Assembly: GCA_052387955.1 (NCBI GenBank)
Contig: JBQTIQ010000043.1
Location: 1-50,537 of the forward strand
Direction: 5' to 3'
DNA from: JBQTIQ01 sp052387955
Lineage (GTDB): Bacteria > Actinomycetota > Acidimicrobiia > Acidimicrobiales > JACDCH01
Length of the DNA stretch: 50,537 nt
Shown here: positions 8,081-15,488 of the stretch, one piece after another
Position numbering within the stretch: position 1 is the first letter of the stretch
Layout: the number at the start of each line of letters is the position of its first letter
Made by a program: the position numbers and the translations under genes
Notes under the pieces: generated by a model
Databases searched by the model: none
What the model was told of the DNA's origin: nothing
What the model saw: only the letters and a program-made list of their open reading frames with translations

Positions 8081-8560
8081 GTGCCCGTGGCCCCCTCCGA
8101 CAACCGCCGGAACACGATCATCGGGATCGGGGGCCTGGTCTTCGGGGTGATGCTGATCCTCATCGTGCTGTTCGCCAACAGCACCGGCGACGGCGGGAGC
8201 GACGGGGCCGCCCAGGCCCCCGGCGCCCGACGGTCCGAGTTCGACGCCGGCCCGGCCAAGGCCCGGGCGGCCGCCATCGAACGCGACCGGTACCCGTTGC
8301 TGTTCCAGGACCCGGCTGTGTTCACCCGGCCGATCTGGGTCCAACACCTGGGGAGCGACCCACTGCGAGGATGGCTGGCCTTCGACGCCGCCGTCGAGGG
8401 GTGTGCTCTCGCCTGGGAGCCCGACGCCCAGGAATTCCGCGACTGTGCCGGCCGCGCCTATCCCCCCGACGGCGAGGGGTTGCGGGCCTACCCGGTCCGG
8501 GTCACCCGGGACGAGCACGTCGTCGTGGACCTCAATCCTCAGCCAGGCCCGGCCGGCTGA
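8081..8560 (+). CDS. Membrane-anchored degenerate Rieske-like protein
   Basis: The product is about 159 residues: one N-terminal membrane helix (about 12-32), a linker and a small C-terminal domain (about 85-152). That domain resembles the Rieske fold: VEGCALAWEPDAQEF corresponds to the first cluster loop, DCAGRAY to the second, and YPVRV..DEHVVVDLN to the closing strands. The iron-ligating CxH and CxxH residues are absent. Only one Cys per loop (C108, C122) remains, at positions matching the disulphide pair of true Rieske proteins, so it probably holds no iron-sulphur cluster. The start is GTG behind a -10-like box. Its 3' end overlaps the convergent TPR gene by 29 bases. The fold assignment is inference. 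Confidence 0.7.
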   Translation: MPVAPSDNRRNTIIGIGGLVFGVMLILIVLFANSTGDGGSDGAAQAPGARRSEFDAGPAKARAAAIERDRYPLLFQDPAVFTRPIWVQHLGSDPLRGWLAFDAAVEGCALAWEPDAQEFRDCAGRAYPPDGEGLRAYPVRVTRDEHVVVDLNPQPGPAG

Positions 8561-9383
8561 CCCCGAGACGGGCCCGGCACGCCTGCAGCTCGAGGCGGGC
8601 CTTGAACGTATGGGGGCTGCGCCGGCCCAGCACCCGGTCACGGTCCGCCACGACGGCCTCGAACTCGTCGACGGCCTCGGCCCAGAGGCCGGCCCGGGCC
8701 AGATAGGAGGCCAGGTTGAAGTGGGTCACCAAGGTGTGGGTGTCGTCGGGACCGAGCACGCGCCGCTGGTCGGCGAGGACGGCACGGAACTCGGCCAGGC
8801 CTTCGTCGGTGCGGCCCACCTCTCCCAGCCAGTAGGCCAGGTTGTTACGGGTCGTGAACGTGCGGGGATGGAAGTCGCCGAGAACGCGGCCCTGGCGGGT
8901 GGCGACATCGGCGAAGACTGCCACCGCTTCGGGCCCCCGACCGAGGAGGGCCAGCCAGAAGGCGACGTTGTTCAGCGTGGTCAGCGTGTCGGGATGGTCG
9001 ATGCCCAGCACCCGGCCCTGGGCGGCGGCGACATCGGCGAATGCGCTGGCGGCTTCGGCCACCCGGCCGGTCTGGCCGTGCCATCCAGCCAGGTTGTTGG
9101 CCGTCATCAACGTGTCGGGGTGGTCGTCGCCGAGCACCCGGCGGCGACGGGCCAGCACGGCCTCGCATTCGGCGATGGCCTCGTCGTAGGCGCCAGACCG
9201 GCCCAGCCAGCCGGCCAGCTCGTGGCGGCTGACGAGCGTACCGGGATCATCCTCACCCAGTGCCAGCACGCGGCTGGCGACGACAGCGCGAAAGGCGGCG
9301 ATGGCCTCTTCGAGGCGGCCGGCATGCCCGGCGGCGGCGGCCCGGCGATGGTCCCGGGCTGTTATGTCGCGTTCCCCGGCCAC
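8532..9383 (-). CDS. Tetratricopeptide-repeat protein
   Basis: The product has six consecutive repeats of about 42 residues of the kinesin-light-chain TPR type. Each carries variants of EA...F..V......VLG.DHP.TL.T..NLA..L. The helical solenoid presumably binds a protein or peptide partner; no other domain is attached, so the role is unknown. The start is uncertain. The frame stays open to an ATG near 9440, but all residues before about 9360 are encoded by the dispersed family 1 repeat. I list the GTG at 9383, itself inside the repeat. The true start could be elsewhere. Confidence 0.75.
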   Translation of the reverse strand: MAGERDITARDHRRAAAAGHAGRLEEAIAAFRAVVASRVLALGEDDPGTLVSRHELAGWLGRSGAYDEAIAECEAVLARRRRVLGDDHPDTLMTANNLAGWHGQTGRVAEAASAFADVAAAQGRVLGIDHPDTLTTLNNVAFWLALLGRGPEAVAVFADVATRQGRVLGDFHPRTFTTRNNLAYWLGEVGRTDEGLAEFRAVLADQRRVLGPDDTHTLVTHFNLASYLARAGLWAEAVDEFEAVVADRDRVLGRRSPHTFKARLELQACRARLGVSRPGLAED

Positions 9384-9590
9384 GCAGGCCGCTCCTGACC
9401 GCGCCTGCGCTGGCGCTCCGGCGCTCGCATCAGTCAACACCCCTGGCCCGACCGCCGGCGTCCCCCGGCCACGCAGGCCGCTCCTGACCGCATCGGCGCT
9501 GGCGCTCCGGCGCTCGCATCAGTCAACACCCCTGGCCCGACCGCCGGCTTCCCCCGGCCACGCAGGCCGCTCCTGACCGCATCGGCGGGC
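9370..9590 (-). repeat. Dispersed stem-loop repeat family 1, array of three (89-bp period)
   Basis: Two full units and a truncated third repeat with an 89-bp period: the string ACGCAGGCC recurs at 9382, 9471 and 9560. On the minus strand each unit starts ATGCGAGCGCCGGAGCGC and ends TGGCCGGGGAACG, about 61 bp, followed by a spacer of about 28 bp. The same unit recurs near 23.7, 28.6, 35.2 and 39.2 kb. The array fills the gap before the TPR gene and overlaps its apparent 5' end. Confidence 0.85.
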
Positions 9591-9616
9591 GAGGCGTCCC
9601 GGAGCTCGTCCAGCGG

Positions 9617-9736
9617 TCAGTCCCTACGGCGCCGGCCGAACAGCTTGCCCGCCAACAGCATGAGCACGACGCCGATCACGATGCCCAGCACGATGAAGAA
9701 CTTGATCAGACCGCTGATGATGCCGGCGTAGACCAT
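9617..9736 (-). CDS. 39-residue single-helix membrane peptide
   Basis: This small ORF begins at an ATG with GAGAAAGG upstream. It encodes a short polar start (MVYAG), one strong hydrophobic helix of about 24 residues rich in Ile, Val and Leu, and a basic tail (GRRRRD) that predicts a cytoplasmic C-terminus. It lies 104 bases downstream of pcrA in the same direction, with repeat family 1 behind it. No family is recognised. The good ribosome site and clean membrane topology argue that it is real. Confidence 0.6.
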   Translation of the reverse strand: MVYAGIISGLIKFFIVLGIVIGVVLMLLAGKLFGRRRRD

Positions 9737-9840
9737 CGAACACCTTTCTCAGGGGTGGGCGGTCCGGGTGTGGCCCGCCAGGCGGAGTACCCGTCCCGGC
9801 CCGGTCGGCATACCAGCACTCGGCGCACGCCGCCCTGCCG

Positions 9841-12114
9841 TCACCGCTTTTCGAGCGGCGCCCAGCTCAGGAGGAGGACGCGCTCGGAGCCCTCCCGGAA
9901 GCGTACGGTCGCCTCGGCCTTGTCGCCCTGCCCCTTGATGTCGACGATGACCCCCTCGCCGTAGCGGGCGTGGTACACGTCGTCGCCGGTCCGCAGCCCC
10001 ATCGAATCAGCACCGTGCCCCGCCGTCGGCCCGTTGCCGGCGTCGATGGCCCGCTCGACGATCTCGTCGCGGTTGCGGGCCACGTTGGTGACCGCGCCCG
10101 ACGGGCCCCATGACGACGAACCCCACGAAGACGTACGCCGCCGGCCGGTACTGCGCCGGTCGCGGCTGCCTTCGGCGTGCTGCAGAAGGGGTTCGGGGAT
10201 CTCGTCGAGGAACCGGCTGGGGGGGTTGTACTGGGTGGCGCCGTAGAGCTGCCGGGACCAGGCGTTGGTCAGGTACAGGCGCTGGCGCGCCCGGGTGAGG
10301 CCGACGTAGGCGAGCCGGCGCTCCTCCTCGAGCTCGGCGGGATCGCCCAGTGACCGCAGATGAGGGAACACCCCGTCCTCGAGGCCGATCACGAACACCG
10401 ACGGGAACTCGAGGCCCTTGGCCGCGTGCAACGTCATCAGGACCACGGAGGTGTCGTCGGCGGGTACGGCGGCGCCTTCGTCGGGGAGGTCGTCGGTGTC
10501 GGCCACCAGGGAGATCTGTTCGAGGAAGGCGTCGACGTCGGCGAACTCGCCGGCGAAGCCGACCAGCTCGGCCAGGTTCTCCAGCCTGCCCTCGGCCTCG
10601 ATGGAGTGCTCGGCCAACAGCTCGGCGGCGTAGCCGGTGCGGTCGAGCACGGTCTCGAGGAGCGGCCCCGCCCCACCGTCGCGGCTTTCCCGTAGCTCGT
10701 CGAGCAGCTCGAGGAAGCGGCTGATCCCCCCGACGGCCCGGCCGGTGACTCCGGCTTCCTCGGCTCGGCGCAGGGCCTCGACGAAGGGGACGCCCCGGCT
10801 GGCCGCCCAGGCGTCGAGCCGGGCCACGGTCGAGTCCCCGATGCCCCGCTTGGGCACGTTGAGCACCCGCTTGACGCTGACCTCGTCGACCGGGTTGACG
10901 ACCGCCCGCAGGTACGCCAGCGCATCCTTGACCTCGCGGCGGTCGTAGAAGCGGATGCCGCCGACCACCTTGTACGGGATGCCGGAGCGGGCGAACGCCT
11001 CCTCCATCACCCGGCTCATGGCGTTGGTGCGGTAGAAGACGGCGCTGTCGCCCCAGCGTTCGCCTTCGTCGTGGAGGCGGCTGATCTCGTGCGCCACCCA
11101 TTGCGCCTCGTCGGCCTCGTCGTCGGCGTGGTAGCGCACGAGCAGGTTGCCCTGTCCCGAGTCGGTCCACAGCTCCTTGGGCTTGCGGCCGACGTTGTTG
11201 GAGATCACCGAGTTGGCGGCGTCGAGGATGGCCTGGGTCGACCGGTAGTTCTGGGCCAGCACGATCACCGTGCAGTCCGGGAACGTCTGCTCGAACTCGA
11301 GGATGTTGCGAAGGTCGGCACCGCGGAACTTGTAGATCGACTGATCGGAGTCACCGACGACGCAGATGTTGCGGTGACCGCCGGCGAGCTGGAGCACGAT
11401 CTCGTTCTGGACCCGGTTGGTGTCCTGGTACTCGTCGACCAGTACGTGCCGGAAGCGGCGACGGTAGTGCTCGAGCACGTCGGGATGCCGGCGCAGGAGT
11501 TGCGCCGTCGACAGCAGGAGATCGTCGAAGTCCATGGCGCCGGCCCGCAGGAGCCGGGACCCGTACTCGACGTAGACATCGGCGATCTTGCGCTCGAAGA
11601 CGCCGCCCGCCCGCTCGCGGTACTGCTCGGCGGTGACGAAGTCGTTCTTGGCCGCGCTGATGGTGGCGTGGACCGAACGGGGCGGGAACCGCTTGGAATC
11701 GAGACCGAGGTCGCGCACCACGTAGCCGACGAGGCGTACGGCGTCGGCCTGGTCGTAGATCGTGAAGCTGGACGGGTAATCGAGGAGGCCGGCGTCCCGG
11801 CGCAGGATGCGCACGCAGGCCGAATGGAACGTCGACACCCACATCTTCTGGGCCACCGGCCCGACCAGGGCAGCCACCCGCTGTTTCATTTCGTCGGCGG
11901 CCTTGTTGGTGAACGTGATCGCCAGGATCTCGAACGGGCTGATCCGGTGGTCGGAGATGAGGTGGGCGATGCGATGGGTCAGGACCCGGGTCTTGCCCGA
12001 CCCGGCGCCGGCCACCACCAGCAGGGGGCCCTCGTGATGGGTCACCGCCTCGCGCTGAGCCGGGTTCAGGCCCTCGAGGTGCGGTTCGGACCGGCGCAGC
12101 ACGTCCTCGGGCAT
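9841..12114 (-). CDS. pcrA: ATP-dependent DNA helicase PcrA/UvrD
   Basis: A superfamily 1A 3'-5' helicase of 757 residues for nucleotide excision and mismatch-type repair and for clearing replication and transcription blocks. It shows the Q-motif (GLNPAQREAV), Walker A (GAGSGKT, 36-42), motif Ia TFTNKAADEM, Walker B (VDEYQDTN), motif III GDSDQSIYKFRGA, motif IV QNYRS, motif V TLHAAKGLEF and motif VI VGLTRARQRL. A C-terminal Tudor-like segment (VYHARYGEGVIVDI) is of the kind that contacts RNA polymerase in PcrA. The ATG at 12114 has a TAGGGT hexamer 9 bases upstream. Confidence 0.96.
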   Translation of the reverse strand: MPEDVLRRSEPHLEGLNPAQREAVTHHEGPLLVVAGAGSGKTRVLTHRIAHLISDHRISPFEILAITFTNKAADEMKQRVAALVGPVAQKMWVSTFHSACVRILRRDAGLLDYPSSFTIYDQADAVRLVGYVVRDLGLDSKRFPPRSVHATISAAKNDFVTAEQYRERAGGVFERKIADVYVEYGSRLLRAGAMDFDDLLLSTAQLLRRHPDVLEHYRRRFRHVLVDEYQDTNRVQNEIVLQLAGGHRNICVVGDSDQSIYKFRGADLRNILEFEQTFPDCTVIVLAQNYRSTQAILDAANSVISNNVGRKPKELWTDSGQGNLLVRYHADDEADEAQWVAHEISRLHDEGERWGDSAVFYRTNAMSRVMEEAFARSGIPYKVVGGIRFYDRREVKDALAYLRAVVNPVDEVSVKRVLNVPKRGIGDSTVARLDAWAASRGVPFVEALRRAEEAGVTGRAVGGISRFLELLDELRESRDGGAGPLLETVLDRTGYAAELLAEHSIEAEGRLENLAELVGFAGEFADVDAFLEQISLVADTDDLPDEGAAVPADDTSVVLMTLHAAKGLEFPSVFVIGLEDGVFPHLRSLGDPAELEEERRLAYVGLTRARQRLYLTNAWSRQLYGATQYNPPSRFLDEIPEPLLQHAEGSRDRRSTGRRRTSSWGSSSWGPSGAVTNVARNRDEIVERAIDAGNGPTAGHGADSMGLRTGDDVYHARYGEGVIVDIKGQGDKAEATVRFREGSERVLLLSWAPLEKR

Positions 12115-12123
12115 GGCGGAGCC

Positions 12124-12129
12124 ACCCTA
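12124..12129 (-). promoter_or_regulatory. Putative -10 box of pcrA
   Basis: The minus strand reads TAGGGT, 9 bases before the pcrA ATG. It lies in the 141-base region divergent from the 12256 gene, which itself has only a weak CAGGAT hexamer 6 bases before its ATG. Confidence 0.45.
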
Positions 12130-12255
12130 CCGGCGCGACGAGCCGGCCCCTGGGAGCGTCGCCGTGGCGGCCGTCAGGCCGCCGGCGACAGTCGGCGGAG
12201 GCAGGAGCGCAGCGACGCCCGCAGCCGACCGAGACTGGCATGGCAGGATGGCTCG

Positions 12256-13128
12256 ATGCGGGTCGAGAAGCTGTCAACCGTCGACGCCTTCGTCGCCTGG
12301 GACCTCGACTGCGACGGCCCGTTCGCAGGCGTGGTCCGCTGCGCCCCCAAGATCCTGGTCGACGGGGCCACGCTGCTGGCTCGGTCGACCACCTACGCCT
12401 TCGCCGTTTTCGGGGTACGCGCCTCGGGGGCGTCGGCCGGTGTGAACGCCTCCCCTGAAGATCGCGACGCGGCGGTGGCTGCCTTCGTGTCCGAGATGGA
12501 ACCCCACGTCGAGGCCGGGCGCCTGGTGCTGAGCGCCGGGACGGGCGTAGGCGACGGTGCCGCACTCGGGCCGCTCGTCCCCGCCGGCCTCCCCCACCGC
12601 CCCGAGGACGCCGCCCTGGTGGCCTCGGGGGCGGTATCGGTGGCGGACGCCCTCACCGAGGGCGGCCTGGGCGACCGGGAGGCGGTGGTGGTGGGCGACG
12701 GGCCGGTCGCCGAGGCCGCTCGGGGTGCGCTGGTGGAGGCGGGCGCCACCGTGATCGGTGGGGACCTTGGCACCGCTGCCGCCGTTGCCTTCGTGGCCGG
12801 CAGGGCCGGGTTCGTCGACCACGAGGTGGCGGCCACCGTGGGTTCACCCGTCGTGGTACCGCTCACTCCGGTGCCGCTGACAGCCAAGGCCTACGCCACG
12901 TTGAGCCGGGCCGGGGTGGTCTACTTCCCCGACTTCGTCGCCCTGGCCGCCCCTTTGCTGGCCGCGTTCGATGCCGACGCCCCCCTCGACCCGCTGGCCC
13001 GGGTGCGGCTGGCGGCCGAGGGTCTCGCCTCGGAGGGCCCCGACAGCTGGCGGGTGGCGGTGGCCGCAGCCGAGGACTTCCTGGCCACTTGGCAGGACAA
13101 GGCCCCGTTCGGGCGCCCACTGGCATGA
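12256..13128 (+). CDS. Diverged Glu/Leu/Phe/Val dehydrogenase homologue, possible pseudoenzyme
   Basis: The 290-residue product appears to keep the two-domain outline of amino-acid dehydrogenases. FAGVVRCAP (23-31), ARSTTYAFAV (42-51) and GASAGVNASP (58-67) mirror the dimerisation/substrate domain. A degenerate Rossmann segment (about 125-200, REAVVVGDGPVAEAA) and a C-terminal AYATLSRAGVVYFPDFVAL follow. The two substrate and catalytic lysines expected in the T-K-A and GG-K-GG positions are replaced by Ala or Ser, and the GxGxxG glycines are eroded. Catalysis is therefore unlikely, and a regulatory or structural role is possible. The protein is shorter than active members (about 350-450). The family assignment is by eye and tentative. 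It is divergent from pcrA. Confidence 0.6.
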   Translation: MRVEKLSTVDAFVAWDLDCDGPFAGVVRCAPKILVDGATLLARSTTYAFAVFGVRASGASAGVNASPEDRDAAVAAFVSEMEPHVEAGRLVLSAGTGVGDGAALGPLVPAGLPHRPEDAALVASGAVSVADALTEGGLGDREAVVVGDGPVAEAARGALVEAGATVIGGDLGTAAAVAFVAGRAGFVDHEVAATVGSPVVVPLTPVPLTAKAYATLSRAGVVYFPDFVALAAPLLAAFDADAPLDPLARVRLAAEGLASEGPDSWRVAVAAAEDFLATWQDKAPFGRPLA

Positions 13129-13133
13129 CCGTT

Positions 13134-13200
13134 GATGCTCGGGGGCTGCGCCCCCGGACCCCATCGTCGCCCGGCTCGCTGGCGCTCACCCGGTCGACCG
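13134..13200 (+). repeat. Dispersed stem-loop repeat family 2, copy A
   Basis: GGGGGCTGCGCCCCC is a perfect hairpin, followed by ACCCCATCG and a GCTCGCTGGCGCTC segment, then CCGGTCGACC. The same layout is found at 43514 and 46154 between ribosomal genes. A partial copy of the first hairpin recurs at 13249-13264, overlapping the start of the next gene. Confidence 0.65.
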
Positions 13201-13234
13201 GTCACTGGGAGGATTCACAAGCGATGGCGCACCG

Positions 13235-14191
13235 GTGACCGTGCAAGCTCGGGGGCTGCGCCCGTTCCGTTTCGGGCTGCAGCGTTCGACCGCTCCCGGG
13301 GGCGATGCCCGGTCATGGGCCGAAGCAGCCCGGCAGGCCGAGGGCCTCGGGTACTCGACCCTGACCATCGCCGACCACTTCGGCGACCAGCTCTCGCCGC
13401 TCCCGGCCCTGGTGGCAGCGGCCGACGCCACAACGACACTGCGGCTGGGCACGCTGGTGTGCTGCACCGACTTCCGGCATCCCGCTGCGCTGGCCAAGGA
13501 GGGGGCGACGGTCGACCTCCTCTCCGACGGGCGCCTCGAACTCGGCCTGGGGGCCGGCTGGATGACCGCCGACTACGAGCGGACCGGCATCGCCTTCGAC
13601 CCCCCTGGTGTCCGGGTGGCCCGAATGGAGGAAGCCGTGCAGATCGTGGCCGGGCTCTGGCAGGACGGGCCGTTCTCCTTCGCCGGCGAGCATTTCCGGG
13701 TCCAGGGCCTGGACGGCCGGCCCAAGCCGGTGCAGCGGCCCCGGCCTCCCTTGCTGGTCGGGGGCGGGGGCCGGAGGGTCCTGACGGCGGCGGCCCGCTG
13801 GGCCGACATCGTCGGCGTCAACGTCGGCCTGCGGCGGGGCGTGATCGACGCCGAGACCGGGCCCGACGCCACCGCCGACGCCACCGAGCGCAAGCTGGGC
13901 TGGGTGCGGGAGGCCGCCGGGCCCCGCTTCGACGACCTCGAACTGCACGTCCGGGTGCACCTGGTGGTCGTCACCGACGACCGTCGGTCGACGGCCGAGC
14001 TGTTGGCCGGGGGGTTCGGGCTGACCCCGGAGCAGGCGCTGGCATCGCCCCACGCCCTCGTCGGCACGTTGGCCCAGATCCGCGACGACCTGATCGAGCG
14101 ACGGGAACGGTCGGGCATCTCCTACATCGGCGTGTCCGCCGACGCCGCCGAGGACCTCGCCCCCCTCGTAGCCGAGCTCACCGGCACGTAG
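13235..14191 (+). CDS. LLM-class F420-dependent oxidoreductase (TIGR03621-like)
   Basis: A luciferase-like TIM-barrel oxidoreductase of 318 residues, expected to use reduced F420 as actinobacterial members do; the substrate is unknown. Recognisable parts are the N-terminal FRFGLQ strand, YSTLTIADHFG, TLRLGTLV, the LSDGRLELGLGAGW motif, PLLVGGGGRR and the closing SYIGVSADA. The opening resembles the TIGR03621 (MSMEG_2516) group. The start is GTG at 13235. An SD-like GGGAGGA (13208-13213) drives a 4-codon upstream frame (ATG at 13224) whose stop overlaps this GTG (GTGA), suggesting coupled initiation. Residues 2-11 are encoded by a partial family 2 repeat, so a later start cannot be excluded. 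Confidence 0.87.
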   Translation: MTVQARGLRPFRFGLQRSTAPGGDARSWAEAARQAEGLGYSTLTIADHFGDQLSPLPALVAAADATTTLRLGTLVCCTDFRHPAALAKEGATVDLLSDGRLELGLGAGWMTADYERTGIAFDPPGVRVARMEEAVQIVAGLWQDGPFSFAGEHFRVQGLDGRPKPVQRPRPPLLVGGGGRRVLTAAARWADIVGVNVGLRRGVIDAETGPDATADATERKLGWVREAAGPRFDDLELHVRVHLVVVTDDRRSTAELLAGGFGLTPEQALASPHALVGTLAQIRDDLIERRERSGISYIGVSADAAEDLAPLVAELTGT

Positions 14192-14236
14192 GTGGCCGGT
14201 CTGGCGCAGGTGCGGCGGCCAGGCCCGTAGGTGTAC

Positions 14237-15400
14237 TTAGGGCCGGCTGGCCACCATCGAGGTGTCCCAGTAGTAGAGGCTCTCGACCTTGACCACGTCG
14301 CCGGCGTGGGGGGCGTGGATAATCTGCCCTCCGCCGATGTAGAGCGACACGTGCTGGCTGGGGCTCGAGTGGAACACGAGGTCGCCGGGCTGGAGCTCCG
14401 ACAGCGGGACGTGGGTCGTCTGGGCGTACTGGGAGCCGCTGTAGTGGGGCAGGCTCACACCGCCGGCCTTCCAGGCCCACATGGTCAGGCCCGAGCAGTC
14501 GAACGAGTTCGGCCCCGACCCGCCCCACACGTAGGGCTTGCCCAACTGTGCCCGGGCGGCGGCTATGACGGCGCCGACATCGCGGTTGCCCTTGGGTGCC
14601 GGCGTCGACGACCCGGAGCTGCTGCTCTTGGGCGACGAAGACGAAGACGACGATGACGACGAGCCGGTCGCCGACTCCCGTGCCGCCGCTTCCGCCTCCT
14701 TGGCCTGGAGCGTGGCCTGCACCTCGGCGTAGCGGGCCTGGGCCGCCCGGGCCTGCTCGGCCGCCCGGCGAGCCTGTTCCTCCTTCACCAGGGCGTCGAG
14801 CTCGCTGTCGGCCTGGCGCTTGAGCGCCAACTGGGCGTCGGCCGCCACCTGGGCCTGACCCTGGCGGGACTGGAGGTCGGTCGCCTTCACCTGGACCTTG
14901 GCGCTGGCGTCGTTGAGCTGCGCTATCTGGCTCTCGACGTCCTGCTGGGTGGCACGGAGGTTGTCGATCAGCTGCTCGCGGTCGGCGGTGGCTGCCGACA
15001 GGTAGCCCCGGCGCTGGCCGTAGTCGGCGAGGTCGTCGGAGTAGGACGTCAGGCGGGCGGCTTCGGTCTGGTCGCCGTGGACGTAGGCGTCCACCGCGTA
15101 CCCGGCGATCTCCACCCTGTGCACGGCGAGCTGGGCTTCTGCCGCCGCCACCCGGCCCTGGGCCGCGACTACCTGGTCGTTGAGCTCCTGGAGTTCGACG
15201 CCGGCCTGGTTCGCCTGCTCGGCGTAGCGCTCGACCTCGAGGTGGAGCTCGTCGAGCTTGTCGGCCACGCGCCGCGCCTGCTCCCGCTTGTCATCGATCT
15301 CGTCCCCCCCGGCGGGCTGTGGTGCCGTACCGAGGACCGAAGCGATGATGACCATTGCCGCGAGGGCGGCAACCGACCTGCGGCGGAACACGGCGACCAC
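14237..15400 (-). CDS. Secreted NlpC/P60 peptidoglycan endopeptidase with coiled coil
   Basis: The 387-residue secreted hydrolase is predicted to cut peptide cross-bridges in peptidoglycan during growth or division (RipA-like layout). A signal peptide (about 1-30) is followed by a long coiled coil (about 35-240, rich in Gln, Ala and Glu), a Ser-rich linker, and a C-terminal NlpC/P60 domain (about 275-385). Catalytic residues are visible: Cys in NSFDCSGL, His in QHVSLYIGGG and a third polar residue in IIHAPHAG. The coiled coil probably autoinhibits or targets the enzyme, by analogy. The start is GTG at 15400 with TACTGT (15410-15415) 9 bases upstream. Confidence 0.92.
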   Translation of the reverse strand: MVAVFRRRSVAALAAMVIIASVLGTAPQPAGGDEIDDKREQARRVADKLDELHLEVERYAEQANQAGVELQELNDQVVAAQGRVAAAEAQLAVHRVEIAGYAVDAYVHGDQTEAARLTSYSDDLADYGQRRGYLSAATADREQLIDNLRATQQDVESQIAQLNDASAKVQVKATDLQSRQGQAQVAADAQLALKRQADSELDALVKEEQARRAAEQARAAQARYAEVQATLQAKEAEAAARESATGSSSSSSSSSSPKSSSSGSSTPAPKGNRDVGAVIAAARAQLGKPYVWGGSGPNSFDCSGLTMWAWKAGGVSLPHYSGSQYAQTTHVPLSELQPGDLVFHSSPSQHVSLYIGGGQIIHAPHAGDVVKVESLYYWDTSMVASRP

Positions 15401-15488
15401 GAGGCGGGGACAGTAGCAGGCAAATGGCCGCAGTGTTGCGGATGGGTGACGAACGGGCCACGCCCGTAATCGGCACGACCGGTCTCCT

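Noticed and set aside
9370..9590. Regular repeat array considered as a CRISPR.
   Set aside because: Units are about 61 bp with near-identical 28-bp spacers, only two or three copies, no cas genes, and the same units recur at other loci. Same verdict for 39090-39350.
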